A stretch of 47,504 bases of DNA from Deltaproteobacteria bacterium. GTDB taxonomy: Bacteria; Desulfobacterota; Binatia; Binatales; Binataceae. The stretch covers positions 1-47,504 of the forward strand of contig JAKAVN010000008.1 of NCBI GenBank assembly GCA_021827495.1, read 5' to 3'. Numbering within the stretch: the stretch's first letter is position 1; every line of letters begins with the position of its first letter. This document shows, in pieces, positions 1-7,300 of the stretch. The notes beneath the pieces were generated by a model. The model made no database searches, was not told the DNA's origin, and worked only from the letters and a program-made list of their open reading frames with translations. The position numbers and the translations under genes were made by a program.

Positions 1-129
1 CGTGGGCGGCGGCGCGTCCGCCGCCGCCCACGCCGGGCGCGCCGCGCCTGCCATCATGCAGATGACCAGCGCGAGCGCCGCCGCCACGCGCGCGGCGCTG
101 GTGCTGGTTGGTTGCACTAGTGAACGCAT
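1..129 (-). CDS. N-terminus of exported/membrane protein, probably ammonium transporter (partial)
   Basis: Only the first 43 codons are in the window; the gene runs off the left edge. The ATG at 129 opens a frame with a textbook signal peptide: a short basic start, a hydrophobic core (ARVAAALALVICMMAGAA) and an AWA|AAD-type signal-peptidase site. The mature protein begins AADAPPPT. A GTG at 117 is an alternative start. Many bacterial Amt ammonium channels begin with such a cleaved signal followed by a short Ala/Pro-rich stretch, and amt commonly sits next to glnA, which lies just upstream on the same strand. The Amt identity is therefore inferred from context; no Amt-specific residues are visible. 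A very strong hairpin (143-178) lies 13 bp upstream of the start codon. Confidence 0.5.
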   Translation of the reverse strand, partial: MRSLVQPTSTSAARVAAALALVICMMAGAARPAWAAADAPPPT

Positions 130-142
130 CGCTGGGTGTACC

Positions 143-178
143 GGCCGGGCCGCGCCCCGCACGGGGCGCGGCCCGGCC
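143..178. promoter_or_regulatory. Perfect 16-bp GC hairpin in the leader of the left-edge gene
   Basis: Positions 143-158 (GGCCGGGCCGCGCCCC) pair perfectly with 163-178 around a 4-nt loop. On the minus strand it lies between the glnA terminator and the start codon of the left-edge gene. No T-run follows on either strand, so it is not a standard intrinsic terminator. It could be an attenuator, a transcript-end stabiliser or a processing site. Confidence 0.6.
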
Positions 179-237
179 AATAGATCAAACTATCATCCGC
201 GGCTGGCGGGTTCGATTGGTCCCGTCAGCCCCCGCGG

Positions 238-277
238 CAAGAAAAGGGCGGCGGAGCCATCGGGTCCGCCGCCCTTT
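238..277 (-). terminator. Rho-independent-type terminator of glnA
   Basis: The 13-bp perfect stem 243-255/265-277 (AAAGGGCGGCGGA and its complement) has a 9-nt loop. Read on the minus strand it is followed by a short T-rich stretch (CCCTTTTCTT). It lies about 55 bp after the glnA stop codon. Confidence 0.7.
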
Positions 278-332
278 GGTAGTCGATTCGCCACGAGCCC
301 GCCGTGGCCGGCGCGCTATGCGGCCCGCGTGC

Positions 333-1745
333 TCAGGCGTCGAAGTACAGCGCGAACTCGTATGGATGAGGACGCAGGCGCGTCTGGCTGACCTCCTTCG
401 ACATCTTGTAGTCGATCCAGGTCTCGATCAGGTCTTCGGTGAACACGTCGCCCTTGAGCAGGAACTCATGCCCGCGCTGGAGGTTGTCGAGCGCGGCCTC
501 CAGCGAGGGCGGCATGTTGGGCACCTCGGCCAGTTCGGCCGGAGTCAGCGCGTAGATGTCCTTGTCCAGCGGCTGGCCCGGATCGAGCCGGCGCTGGATA
601 CCGTCGAGCCCCGCCATCAGCATCGCCGAAAACGCCAGGTACGGATTGCAGGTCGGGTCAGGGAAGCGCACCTCGATACGCTTGGCCTTGGGCGACGGCG
701 AATACATCGGAATACGCACCGCGGCCGAGCGATTACGGCTGGAATAGGCCAGGTTGATCGGCGCCTCGAAGCCCGGCACCAGGCGGCGATACGAGTTGGT
801 GCCCGGATTGGTGAAGGCCGCCAGCGCGGGCGCGTGATGGAGGATGCCGGCGATGTAGTGGAGCGCCATCTCCGACATCCCGGCGTAGCCCGAGCCTGCG
901 AACAGCGGCGTCTCGCCCTTCCAGATGCTCTGATGGGTATGCATGCCGGAGCCGTTGTCGCCGAAGATCGGCTTGGGCATGAAGGTGACCGTCATGCCGT
1001 GGCGGATCGCGACGTTCTTGCAGATGTACTTGTACCAGGTCAGCCAGTCCGACATTTTCACCAGCGGCTGGAAGCGCATGTCGATTTCGGCCTGCCCGGC
1101 GGTGGCGACTTCGTGATGCTGCTTCTCGACCCGGATGCCGACGCGCTCCATCTCGCGCACCATCTCGGCGCGGATGTCCTGCAGGCTGTCGTTGGGCGGC
1201 ACCGGGAAGTAGCCTTCCTTGTAACGCGGCTTGTAGCCCAGGTTCTGGCCCTCGCGTCCGCTGTTCCAGGCGCCTTCCTCGGACTCGATGTAGTAATAGC
1301 TGGAGTGCTGGTTGGTGTCGTAGCGGATGCCGTTGAAGATGAAGAACTCGGGCTCTGGGCCGAAGTAAGCGGTGTCGCCGATGCCGGTCGACTTCAGGTA
1401 GGCCTCGGCCTTGCGCGCGACGTTGCGCGGGTCGCGCGAGTAGTCGGCGCGCGTGATCGGGTCGGAGATGTCGCACAGCATGGTGAGCGTGGGCTCTTTG
1501 GTGAAGGGCTCCATCACCGCGCTGGCGGGGTCGGGGATGACCAGCATGTCGCTGTTATCAATCGACTGCCAGCCGCGAATCGACGACCCGTCGAAGCCCA
1601 GTCCCTCGTCGAACGGGGATTCGTCATGGAATTCGCTGATCGGCGCGCTGAAGTGCTGCCACTGCCCCAGCAGGTCCATGAACTTGAGGTCCACTGAAGT
1701 GGCGCCCTTGTCCTTGATCATCTGGAGAACTTGTTTGGGAGTCAT
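333..1745 (-). CDS. glnA: Type I glutamine synthetase
   Basis: Makes glutamine from glutamate, ammonia and ATP in the cytoplasm, the main ammonia-assimilation step. The 470-residue length is exactly that of GlnA type I. Visible family signatures are the N-terminal beta-grasp part ([22 protein letters not shown]), the metal/glutamate site FGPEPEFF, the ATP-site motif [10 protein letters not shown] and the Arg-rich AVRIPMYSP...KRIEVRFPD segment. Tyr398 in KDIYALTP aligns with the E. coli adenylylation tyrosine (Tyr397 in mature numbering), so control by GlnE-type adenylylation is likely. A strong ribosome-binding site (AGGAGGG, complement of 1757-1763) supports the ATG at 1745. A terminator follows at 238-277, and a possible ammonium transporter gene lies downstream on the same strand. 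Confidence 0.97.
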   Translation of the reverse strand: MTPKQVLQMIKDKGATSVDLKFMDLLGQWQHFSAPISEFHDESPFDEGLGFDGSSIRGWQSIDNSDMLVIPDPASAVMEPFTKEPTLTMLCDISDPITRADYSRDPRNVARKAEAYLKSTGIGDTAYFGPEPEFFIFNGIRYDTNQHSSYYYIESEEGAWNSGREGQNLGYKPRYKEGYFPVPPNDSLQDIRAEMVREMERVGIRVEKQHHEVATAGQAEIDMRFQPLVKMSDWLTWYKYICKNVAIRHGMTVTFMPKPIFGDNGSGMHTHQSIWKGETPLFAGSGYAGMSEMALHYIAGILHHAPALAAFTNPGTNSYRRLVPGFEAPINLAYSSRNRSAAVRIPMYSPSPKAKRIEVRFPDPTCNPYLAFSAMLMAGLDGIQRRLDPGQPLDKDIYALTPAELAEVPNMPPSLEAALDNLQRGHEFLLKGDVFTEDLIETWIDYKMSKEVSQTRLRPHPYEFALYFDA

Positions 1746-2273
1746 CGAACGCGTAACCCTCCTGGCCGCTTAAGGGGCGGCGATCCCGTGCTTCTGGTTT
1801 AGCTGACGATCACTCGTGTTCAAAATTCGAGGGAGCGATCACAAGATTTATACCATTGGACCCGTGCCGCCCTGGCGATCGCGACACCGCGGCATCCCAC
1901 GCTTTCTGTCACGAAAATTCGCCTAACGCAACGCCCGCGCCCCGGCCATGCCGCCTTTTTGGGCGGCAGTATGCCGCAGCCTTAGGCCGTGCCGCCGCCC
2001 GCATCGGTTAATCGCGACGCAGCGTGCCCGCCTTTTGCAAGCAAAATCGGCCGCCCGAAAACGAACCGCCGGGTGCGCGTCATCCTGCAAGACTCCAGTG
2101 ACGCAAAGTGGAGGCCAAGCGGCACGAGGCCCATCGCTACGCGAGCGGCTTAGATCGGCGCCGGTCGGGTTGTAATAATGGAATCAGCGGCTAAGATGCC
2201 GTAAACAGCCGGCGCACAGCGGCCCGCCGCGGCTACGCTTGGCAAGCGGCACTTCATTCCGACGGGTGATGAC
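1746..2273. other. Divergent intergenic region between glnA and acyl-CoA dehydrogenase
   Basis: This 528-bp non-coding stretch should hold the promoters of both divergent genes. On the minus strand an AT-rich TATAAAT sits near 1850, about 100 bp before the glnA start, and could be a -10 box. I could not find a convincing sigma-54 -24/-12 pair. A small hairpin (1949-1955/1962-1968, loop rich in T) is present. I see no ORF, tRNA or riboswitch I would defend. Confidence 0.4.
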
Positions 2274-3437
2274 ATGGATTTCGATCTAACTGAAGCGCAG
2301 CAAGAGATCGTGCGGGGCGTGCGCGCGATGTGTGAACGATTCACCGACGAGTACTGGCGGGCCAAGGACGCCGCGCACGAATTCCCGCACGACTTCTATC
2401 AGGCCGTCGCCAAGGCCGGCTACCTGGGGGTGGCGATCCCCGAGGAGTTCGGCGGCAGCGGCCTGGGTATCACCGAAGCGGCGCTGGTGATGCGCGAGAT
2501 CGCCTACGCCGGCGCGATGAACGCCGCCAGCGCGATCCATCTGTCGATCTTCGGCCTCACGCCGGTCGTGTTGCACGGCTCCGATGAGATGAAGCGGCGT
2601 CATCTGCCGCGCGTGGTCAGCGGCGAGCTTCACGCCGCCTTCGGCGTAACCGAACCCGACGCCGGCAACGACATCACGCACATCAAGACCTTCGCCCGGC
2701 GCGAGGGCGACAATTACGTGGTCAACGGGCGCAAGGTCTTCACCTCCAAGGCGCAGGAAGCGCACAAGGTGCTGCTGCTGACGCGCACCACGCCGTTCGA
2801 ACAGGTGGCGAAGAAAACCGAAGGGATGAGCCTGTTCTTCGCCGACCTCGACCGCAATGCGATCGAGGTGCGCGAGTTGGTCAAGCTTGGCCGCCACGCG
2901 GTCGACACCAACATGCTCTTCATCGACAACCTCAAGGTCTCGGCCGCCGACCTGATCGGCGAGGAGGGCAAGGGCTTCCGCTACCTGCTCGACGGACTCA
3001 ACCCGGAGCGTATCCTGGTCGCCTCGGAAGCGGTCGGAATCGGGCGCGCCGCGGTCGACAAGGCGGTGCGCTATGCCAAGGAGCGCATGGTCTTCGGACG
3101 CCCGATCGGCCAGAACCAGGCCATCGCCCATCCGCTCGCCGACGCCTACTCCAAGCTTGAGGTCGCCGAGCTGATGATGATGAAGGCGGCCTGGCTGTTC
3201 GATCATCGCAAGCCCTGCGGACCCGAGGCCAACATCGCCAAGCTGCGCGCCGCCGAGGCCTCCTTCGAGGCCTGCGATCGCGCGGTGCAAACTCTGGGCG
3301 GTTACGGCTACATGCGTGAATACGACGTCGAGCGATATTTCCGGGAATGCCGGATGCTGAAGATCGCGCCGGTCTCGCAGGAGATGGTCCTCAACACGAT
3401 TAGCGAGCACGTGCTGCATCTGCCGCGCTCATACTGA
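2274..3437 (+). CDS. Acyl-CoA dehydrogenase family protein
   Basis: A flavoprotein expected to introduce a double bond next to the thioester of an acyl-CoA, passing electrons to ETF. The 387-residue protein has the full three-domain layout. The N-terminal helical domain carries GYLGVAIPEEFGGSGLG; the middle beta domain has FGVTEPDAGNDITHIKT and NGRKVFTSKA; the C-terminal domain has ERILVASEAVGIGRAA, YAKERMVFGRPIGQNQAI and QTLGGYGYMREYDVERYFRE. At the position where MCAD-type enzymes carry the catalytic Glu (YEGT) this protein has KIAPVSQEM, so the base is not the canonical Glu. Homologues with this IAPVS motif form a recognised subgroup of uncertain substrate. It is followed by a small anchored protein. 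Confidence 0.92.
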   Translation: MDFDLTEAQQEIVRGVRAMCERFTDEYWRAKDAAHEFPHDFYQAVAKAGYLGVAIPEEFGGSGLGITEAALVMREIAYAGAMNAASAIHLSIFGLTPVVLHGSDEMKRRHLPRVVSGELHAAFGVTEPDAGNDITHIKTFARREGDNYVVNGRKVFTSKAQEAHKVLLLTRTTPFEQVAKKTEGMSLFFADLDRNAIEVRELVKLGRHAVDTNMLFIDNLKVSAADLIGEEGKGFRYLLDGLNPERILVASEAVGIGRAAVDKAVRYAKERMVFGRPIGQNQAIAHPLADAYSKLEVAELMMMKAAWLFDHRKPCGPEANIAKLRAAEASFEACDRAVQTLGGYGYMREYDVERYFRECRMLKIAPVSQEMVLNTISEHVLHLPRSY

Positions 3438-3477
3438 CCGCGCGCGCAGCCGGCTCGGCGACTCGACGGTGGCGGCC

Positions 3478-3831
3478 ATGCGCAAGGGTACGCTTTTCAT
3501 CGTGCTGGGAGCGGGGGCTTTCGCCGCCATGGTGTTCGTCCTGCTGCTGCGCGCCCAGCCGGTAAAGGTGATCGATAGCCGCCTCGAGCGCGCGGGCGCC
3601 AGTGTCTTCGTGGCGGGCGATCTGCGCAACACGGGCGCCCGTCCGGCCACGCTCTATCTGGAAATTCATTACTACGACCGCGCGGGCCGGCCGCTCGGTG
3701 AGGATAAGCTCGAAGTCGGCCCGTTGCGCGCCGGCGCCCAGGCGCGCTTTCGCGGCCCCGCCCACGCCCTGGGCTCGGTCGCGGATTTCTCGCTCTATCT
3801 CAACCAGGGACGCAATCCGTACGGCAACTGA
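3478..3831 (+). CDS. Small single-pass membrane protein with periplasmic beta domain (FxLYD-like)
   Basis: A protein of about 117 residues. An N-terminal signal anchor (LFIVLGAGAFAAMVFVLLL) is followed by a single periplasmic-type domain. The region DLRNTGARPATLYLEIHYYD, then LEVGPLRAGAQARF, resembles the FxLYD-type beta-sandwich, in which a NTG/NxS turn and alternating hydrophobics recur. No catalytic residues are visible and no function can be assigned. I prefer the ATG at 3478; an in-frame GTG lies at 3469, and neither has a clear Shine-Dalgarno sequence. It lies 40 bp after the acyl-CoA dehydrogenase and 41 bp before the XRE regulator, so the three may be co-transcribed. Confidence 0.65.
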   Translation: MRKGTLFIVLGAGAFAAMVFVLLLRAQPVKVIDSRLERAGASVFVAGDLRNTGARPATLYLEIHYYDRAGRPLGEDKLEVGPLRAGAQARFRGPAHALGSVADFSLYLNQGRNPYGN

Positions 3832-3872
3832 CAGGCGCGCCCCGTCCGCGCGGCCGCGAGAAAGGAACTCCG

Positions 3873-4301
3873 ATGCCAAAAGCGATCCAGCGAACTTTCG
3901 GCGCCGCCATCCGTGAGCGCCGCCGCCAGCTCGATCTGACCCAGGACGAGGTCGGCAAGCGGATCAAGACCTCGACCCCGTACATCGGCCACCTCGAGTC
4001 GGGCAAGCGTCATCCCTCGGAGAAAGTGATCGCGCGGCTCAGCGAAGTGCTGGGTCTGGAAAGCCGCGAGCTTTTTTTCCTCGCCAACCCGCGCGCCCGC
4101 GATCTGCTGAGCAGCGGGAACAGCGGGCGGCAGCGCTCGGCCTGGGAAGAGTTTCGCCGCGACGAGCGCATCCGGCGCGCGCACAACATCAGCGCCGACG
4201 AGATGGACCTGCTGGGGCGGGTCGCGGCGATGGGCGAGGCGCGCGCGCCGCGTGACTTCATCTATGTTCTCAACGCCATCCGCCAGGCGCTCGGCCACTA
4301 G
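3873..4301 (+). CDS. XRE-family helix-turn-helix transcriptional regulator
   Basis: A 142-residue DNA-binding protein. Residues about 8-66 form a lambda-Cro/C1-type HTH (AIRERRRQLDLTQDEVGKRI, then TSTPYIGHLESGKRHPSEKV, then IARLSEVLGLESRELFF). The remaining 75 residues (rich in Arg/Glu, with ISADEMDLLGRVAAMG) resemble no ligand domain I know and may dimerise. GGAAC about 8 nt before the ATG is a reasonable ribosome-binding site. Its TAG stop overlaps the CTAG that starts the palindromic element at 4298, so the last codons may have been set by that element's insertion. The target is unknown; autoregulation or control of the preceding acyl-CoA dehydrogenase is possible. Confidence 0.88.
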   Translation: MPKAIQRTFGAAIRERRRQLDLTQDEVGKRIKTSTPYIGHLESGKRHPSEKVIARLSEVLGLESRELFFLANPRARDLLSSGNSGRQRSAWEEFRRDERIRRAHNISADEMDLLGRVAAMGEARAPRDFIYVLNAIRQALGH

Positions 4302-4416
4302 GGAATCTCCGCACAAGGCCCATTCTGTCATTCTGAGCGCAGCGAAGAATCCCGGGATTCTTCACTGCGCAGACTCCGTTCAGAATGACGGCCTGACTTG
4401 TGCGGGGATTCCCTAG
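4298..4416. repeat. Palindromic element with 19-bp terminal inverted repeats and nested hairpin
   Basis: The outer arms CTAGGGAATCTCCGCACAA (4298-4316) and the complement of 4398-4416 match with a single mismatch. Inside is a second, imperfect stem: GTCATTCTGA pairs with TCAGAATGAC, and the apex is the palindrome GAATCCCGGGATTC. The GTCATTCTGAGCGCAGCGAAGAATC-type core looks like a dispersed intergenic repeat seen in many bacterial genomes. It may also act as a transcription end for the XRE gene, whose stop codon lies in the left arm. Confidence 0.75.
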
Positions 4417-4539
4417 CAGGTTGCGGAAAAAGGATTTTTGACCCCTAACAACATTAATCCAAGACCCACTCTTATGATCGTAGTAATGCTTACCCTTCGC
4501 CGCAATCGTCTTTCGCCGGGTTTTTCCGCAACCTGCTAG
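4413..4539. mobile_element. MITE-like element with perfect 19-bp terminal inverted repeats
   Basis: A 127-bp non-coding segment bounded by CTAGCAGGTTGCGGAAAAA (4413-4431) and its exact complement (4521-4539). The interior is AT-rich compared with the surroundings and encodes nothing. Its first four bases, CTAG, are also the last four of the preceding palindromic element, so the two abut at a shared CTAG. Such short elements are usually mobilised in trans by a transposase recognising the same ends; none is in the window. Confidence 0.75.
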
Positions 4540-4760
4540 TCGTTTTACGCTTTCCTGCGGGACGACCTGTCAGACATGGCAGAGACTGACACCCGAGATA
4601 AGGGTGGCTTTTTTTCACCCCAAACCGACCGCAAATCCGCACCTCGGAGATTAATATATGGCCTCAGCCGCTTCCCCAGGCGGGTGCGCGCGCACGCGCG
4701 CCAGCGGCGCCGCGGGTGGCAATCGCGGCGCCGCCCGACTAAGCTCGGCGCGGACGCGCG
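4540..4760. other. Leader region of the MFS gene
   Basis: This 221-bp stretch contains a short GGGTG...CACCC hairpin with a T-rich loop (about 4602-4620). A GGAG box lies about 7 nt before an ATG at 4658. That ATG opens an Ala/Gly/Arg-rich frame out of register with the transporter; it could be a short upstream ORF or chance. Confidence 0.3.
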
Positions 4761-6050
4761 ATGCCCGATTCATTCCCAGCCGAGGCCGCGGGGGCGCTGG
4801 CGGCGCGCTGGCCGCGGCGGTACACCGTCATAATCCTGTTCGCGCTGTCGACGGTGCTCTGCTACATCGATCGCGTCAACATCTCGATCGCGATCATCCC
4901 GCTCGCCCACGCCAAGGGTTACAGCGAGGCCGCCCGCGGCCTCATCCTGTCGGCCTTCTTCTGGGGCTACCTGTGGCCGCAGTTGCTCGGCGGATGGCTC
5001 GCCGACCGCTTCGGCGGCAAGCGCGTGCTCGGCGCGGGCGTGGCGCTGTGGTCGCTTGCGACTTTTCTGACGCCCATCGCAACCGTGTCCTTTGGGCTGC
5101 TGCTGTTCATGCGCGGGGCGCTCGGCGCGGGCGAGGCGGTCAACTTTCCCGCGATCCACTCGATCGCGGCGCGCTGGACCCTCGCCTCCGAACGCGCCCG
5201 CGCGATCTCGCTGCACCTAAGCGGCACCGCGCTCGGCACCATCATCGCCCTGCTCGCGAGCCCGCCGATAATAATCGCCTTCGGCTGGGAAGCCGTGTTC
5301 TACATCTCGGGGCTGGTGGGGCTGGTGTGGCTCGCGATTTGGTGGTGGAAGGCGGCGGACTGGCCCGAGAGCTCGCGCGGGGTGAGCGCCGCCGAGATGG
5401 CGGTGATTCGCGCGGGGCGGCCCGAGATCCCCGCCGCAGAGATCATCCCGTGGGCGAAAATCTGCCGCGAGCCCGCTGTGTGGGCGATCGTGACGGCCCA
5501 TCTGTGCAACAACTTCGGCTTCTACATTCTGCTGCTCTGGCTGCCGAGCTATCTCGATCACACCTTCCACGTGCCGCTCAGGAATCTCGGCCTCATGGCG
5601 GTGGTGCCCTACTTGGCGGCGTTCGTGGTCGCCAATCTCAGCGGATGGATTGCCGACGCCCTGCAAAAGCGCGGGCTGCCGCTGACCGTGGTGCGCAAGG
5701 CGCTGCAGACGGCCGGCTTTGGCCTGGGGGCGGCGGCGGTATGCGCGATGCCGTGGGCGCATAGCGCGCCGCAGGCCGTGCTGCTGGCGACCGTATCGCT
5801 CGGCGCAACCGCGCTCGGGACTGGCGGATGGGGCGTCAACCATCTGGACGTCGCGCCGCGCTACGCGGGCATCCTGATGGGCATCTCCAACACCTTGGCC
5901 ACGCTGCCCGGAATCGTCGGCGTCGCCGCCACCGGCTTCATCGTGCAGGCCACCGGCTCGTACTCCGGCGCCTTCTACCTCGCCGCGGCCATCTACCTGG
6001 TAGGCCTCATCGCGTTCAACCTCTGGGGCAGCGGCGAGCGCAAGCTCTAG
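4761..6050 (+). CDS. MFS transporter, anion:cation symporter (ACS) type
   Basis: A 429-residue inner-membrane permease with twelve predicted hydrophobic segments in two halves. After a short cytoplasmic start comes VIILFALSTVLCYIDRVNIS, the classical first-helix signature of the ACS/SLC17-like family (D-R-x-N in helix 1). The loop 2-3 motif GGWLADRFGGKRVL and the SGTALGTIIALLASPPII helix also fit. Members usually import organic acids (sugar acids, phthalate, 4-hydroxyphenylacetate and similar); the substrate cannot be read from the sequence. The ATG at 4761 lacks a strong ribosome-binding site, but the N-terminus length is normal for the family. The stop is 13 bp before the VTT gene. Confidence 0.88.
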   Translation: MPDSFPAEAAGALAARWPRRYTVIILFALSTVLCYIDRVNISIAIIPLAHAKGYSEAARGLILSAFFWGYLWPQLLGGWLADRFGGKRVLGAGVALWSLATFLTPIATVSFGLLLFMRGALGAGEAVNFPAIHSIAARWTLASERARAISLHLSGTALGTIIALLASPPIIIAFGWEAVFYISGLVGLVWLAIWWWKAADWPESSRGVSAAEMAVIRAGRPEIPAAEIIPWAKICREPAVWAIVTAHLCNNFGFYILLLWLPSYLDHTFHVPLRNLGLMAVVPYLAAFVVANLSGWIADALQKRGLPLTVVRKALQTAGFGLGAAAVCAMPWAHSAPQAVLLATVSLGATALGTGGWGVNHLDVAPRYAGILMGISNTLATLPGIVGVAATGFIVQATGSYSGAFYLAAAIYLVGLIAFNLWGSGERKL

Positions 6051-6063
6051 CGCCGCGGCGACG

Positions 6064-6555
6064 GTGCTGTTCGTGCCCGGGTTGGTGATGACGCTCGCCG
6101 GCGGCGCGCTGTTCGGGCCGCTGTGGGGCACCGCGTGGAACCTCATCGGCGCGGTCATCGGCGCAACGCTTTCGTTTCTCGCCGCGCGCTATTTGGCCGC
6201 CGGCTTGGTTGCGCGCCGCGCCGGAGGGCGGCTGCGGGCGCTGGCCGAGGGCGTCGAGGCCGAGGGATGGCGCTTCGTCGCGTTCGTACGGCTGGTGTCG
6301 CTGTTTCCGTTCAACCTGCTCAACTACGCGCTCGGCCTCACGCGCATCGGGCTCGCCGAATACGTGCTCGCCTCCGCCATCTGCATGCCGCCGGGGGCGT
6401 TAGCCTGCACCTACCTCGGCTACGCCGGACGCGAGGCGGCCGCGCACGGCGCCGGCGCGATACGCAATATCGCGCTCGCCATCGGATTGCTGGCTGCGGC
6501 CGCGTTGCTGCCCCGGCTGGTGCGCCGCTTCCGCCGCCGCCCCGCTTGCGGATGA
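6064..6555 (+). CDS. VTT/TVP38-TMEM64 (DedA-like) membrane protein, N-terminally short
   Basis: A 163-residue membrane protein of the SNARE-associated/VTT family. Visible signatures are PGLVMTLAGGALFGPLWGT, the glycine-rich re-entrant stretch IGAVIGATLSFLAARYL, the RLVSLFPFNLLNYALGLT segment and a C-terminal hydrophobic helix before Arg-rich RRFRRRPACG. Family members usually run to about 200-240 residues with an extra N-terminal helix. Here the homologous frame (ATVLFVPG) starts right at the stop of the MFS gene, with no start codon further upstream, so the first helix appears lost. The GTG start at 6064 is the only one available and probably depends on translational coupling. It may be a working short form or a decaying gene. 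Confidence 0.75.
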   Translation: MLFVPGLVMTLAGGALFGPLWGTAWNLIGAVIGATLSFLAARYLAAGLVARRAGGRLRALAEGVEAEGWRFVAFVRLVSLFPFNLLNYALGLTRIGLAEYVLASAICMPPGALACTYLGYAGREAAAHGAGAIRNIALAIGLLAAAALLPRLVRRFRRRPACG

Positions 6556-6838
6556 CCACACCGGCACGCGGCGCCGCATCGCCGCGAGCTGCACCACTAT
6601 CGCCCCGTTGAACAGCGCTCGGAACGCAACCCCGGACAAAATTATCCTCGCGCCGAACATGCTCGACGGCGCGCCGCAGGCCGCCAACCGCACGCCCGCC
6701 AGTCTCTCTCTCATGCCGAGGTTGCGCTGACATCTGTAACGGGCCGCGTAGCGCCTGCGCCCAGAGTGCACTGGCCGCTCAAGGGCAGCCGATGAAGGCC
6801 CCCTTGCGCGCACTGCCGACACATATAGAATCCACCAA
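6556..6838. other. Gap without convincing gene
   Basis: GC-rich spacer after the VTT gene. The only long frame here runs antisense (6400-7173) and has the Arg/Ala/Gly-rich composition of a mirror frame. I see no RNA gene or repeat. Confidence 0.3.
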
Positions 6839-7162
6839 ATGCCTTCATGGGTGCGGACGGCCCGTAGTCCGGCCGGCGCGATACTTTGCGCGATGCTGGT
6901 CGCGATGCTGGTGTTCGCGACGATGCCGCGGGCCCGCGCACCCCGTCCCGCAACCCATCCCAGCCTGCAAGTCCGCGTCTCGGGTAAGCATGCCAAGCGC
7001 GGCGGTCTCACGCTGGCGTGGGCCGCGGGCCGTTCGGGGTGGCGTCCGCCGCAGCCCGAGAACGTATCGAGCGCGGCCGATGACGCGAACGGCTTGGCGC
7101 CGACCCCGCTAGCGTCGCTTTCGCCCCGCGCACCTCCCCTTTCACCCTGCGCATCGGTCTGA
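6839..7162 (+). CDS. Hypothetical small exported protein
   Basis: A 107-codon frame upstream of the metal-efflux operon. It starts with a plausible signal peptide (AGAILCAMLVAMLVFATMPRARA) followed by a Pro/Ser/Ala-rich, low-complexity tail ending in PLSPCASV. No domain is recognised. The ATG has no clear ribosome-binding site, and a TATAGAAT about 10 bp upstream could be a -10 box. Small secreted proteins do accompany metal-efflux operons, but the composition could equally be a chance frame in GC-rich DNA. Confidence 0.33.
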   Translation: MPSWVRTARSPAGAILCAMLVAMLVFATMPRARAPRPATHPSLQVRVSGKHAKRGGLTLAWAAGRSGWRPPQPENVSSAADDANGLAPTPLASLSPRAPPLSPCASV

Positions 7163-7209
7163 TTGAACGCCACGCGCGCGCGTCAACCGGCGCGCGCGAC
7201 GGGAATATT

Positions 7210-7241
7210 CCGGTTTAGGCCCGATCCGGTTTAGGCCCGAT
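7210..7241 (+). repeat. Two tandem 16-bp repeats upstream of the efflux operon
   Basis: CCGGTTTAGGCCCGAT occurs at 7210-7225 and again at 7226-7241, followed by a partial third copy (CCGG). The pair lies 60-90 bp before the first efflux gene and could be a tandem regulator site or a slippage duplication in the promoter region. Confidence 0.6.
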
Positions 7242-7300
7242 CCGGCGCGGATGCTGCCGCAGGGCCGCGCGCGCGGCCGGGAGAAAGGGAGTTCGGCATC

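Noticed and set aside
108-1697. 529-codon plus-strand frame opposite glnA
   Set aside because: It is the mirror of a certain gene in GC-rich DNA, is Arg/His/Val-rich and has no recognisable domain.
1746-1900. Sigma-54 promoter for glnA
   Set aside because: A GGCAC lies on the minus strand near 1870, but no TTGC-type -12 element follows at the right distance.
4658-5764. 368-codon frame with a good ribosome-binding site overlapping the MFS gene
   Set aside because: The protein is Ala/Gly/Arg-rich without hydrophobic helices, while the other frame is an unmistakable transporter.
6400-7173. 257-codon minus-strand frame
   Set aside because: Arg/Ala/Gly-rich, overlaps the end of the VTT gene and has no homology signature.
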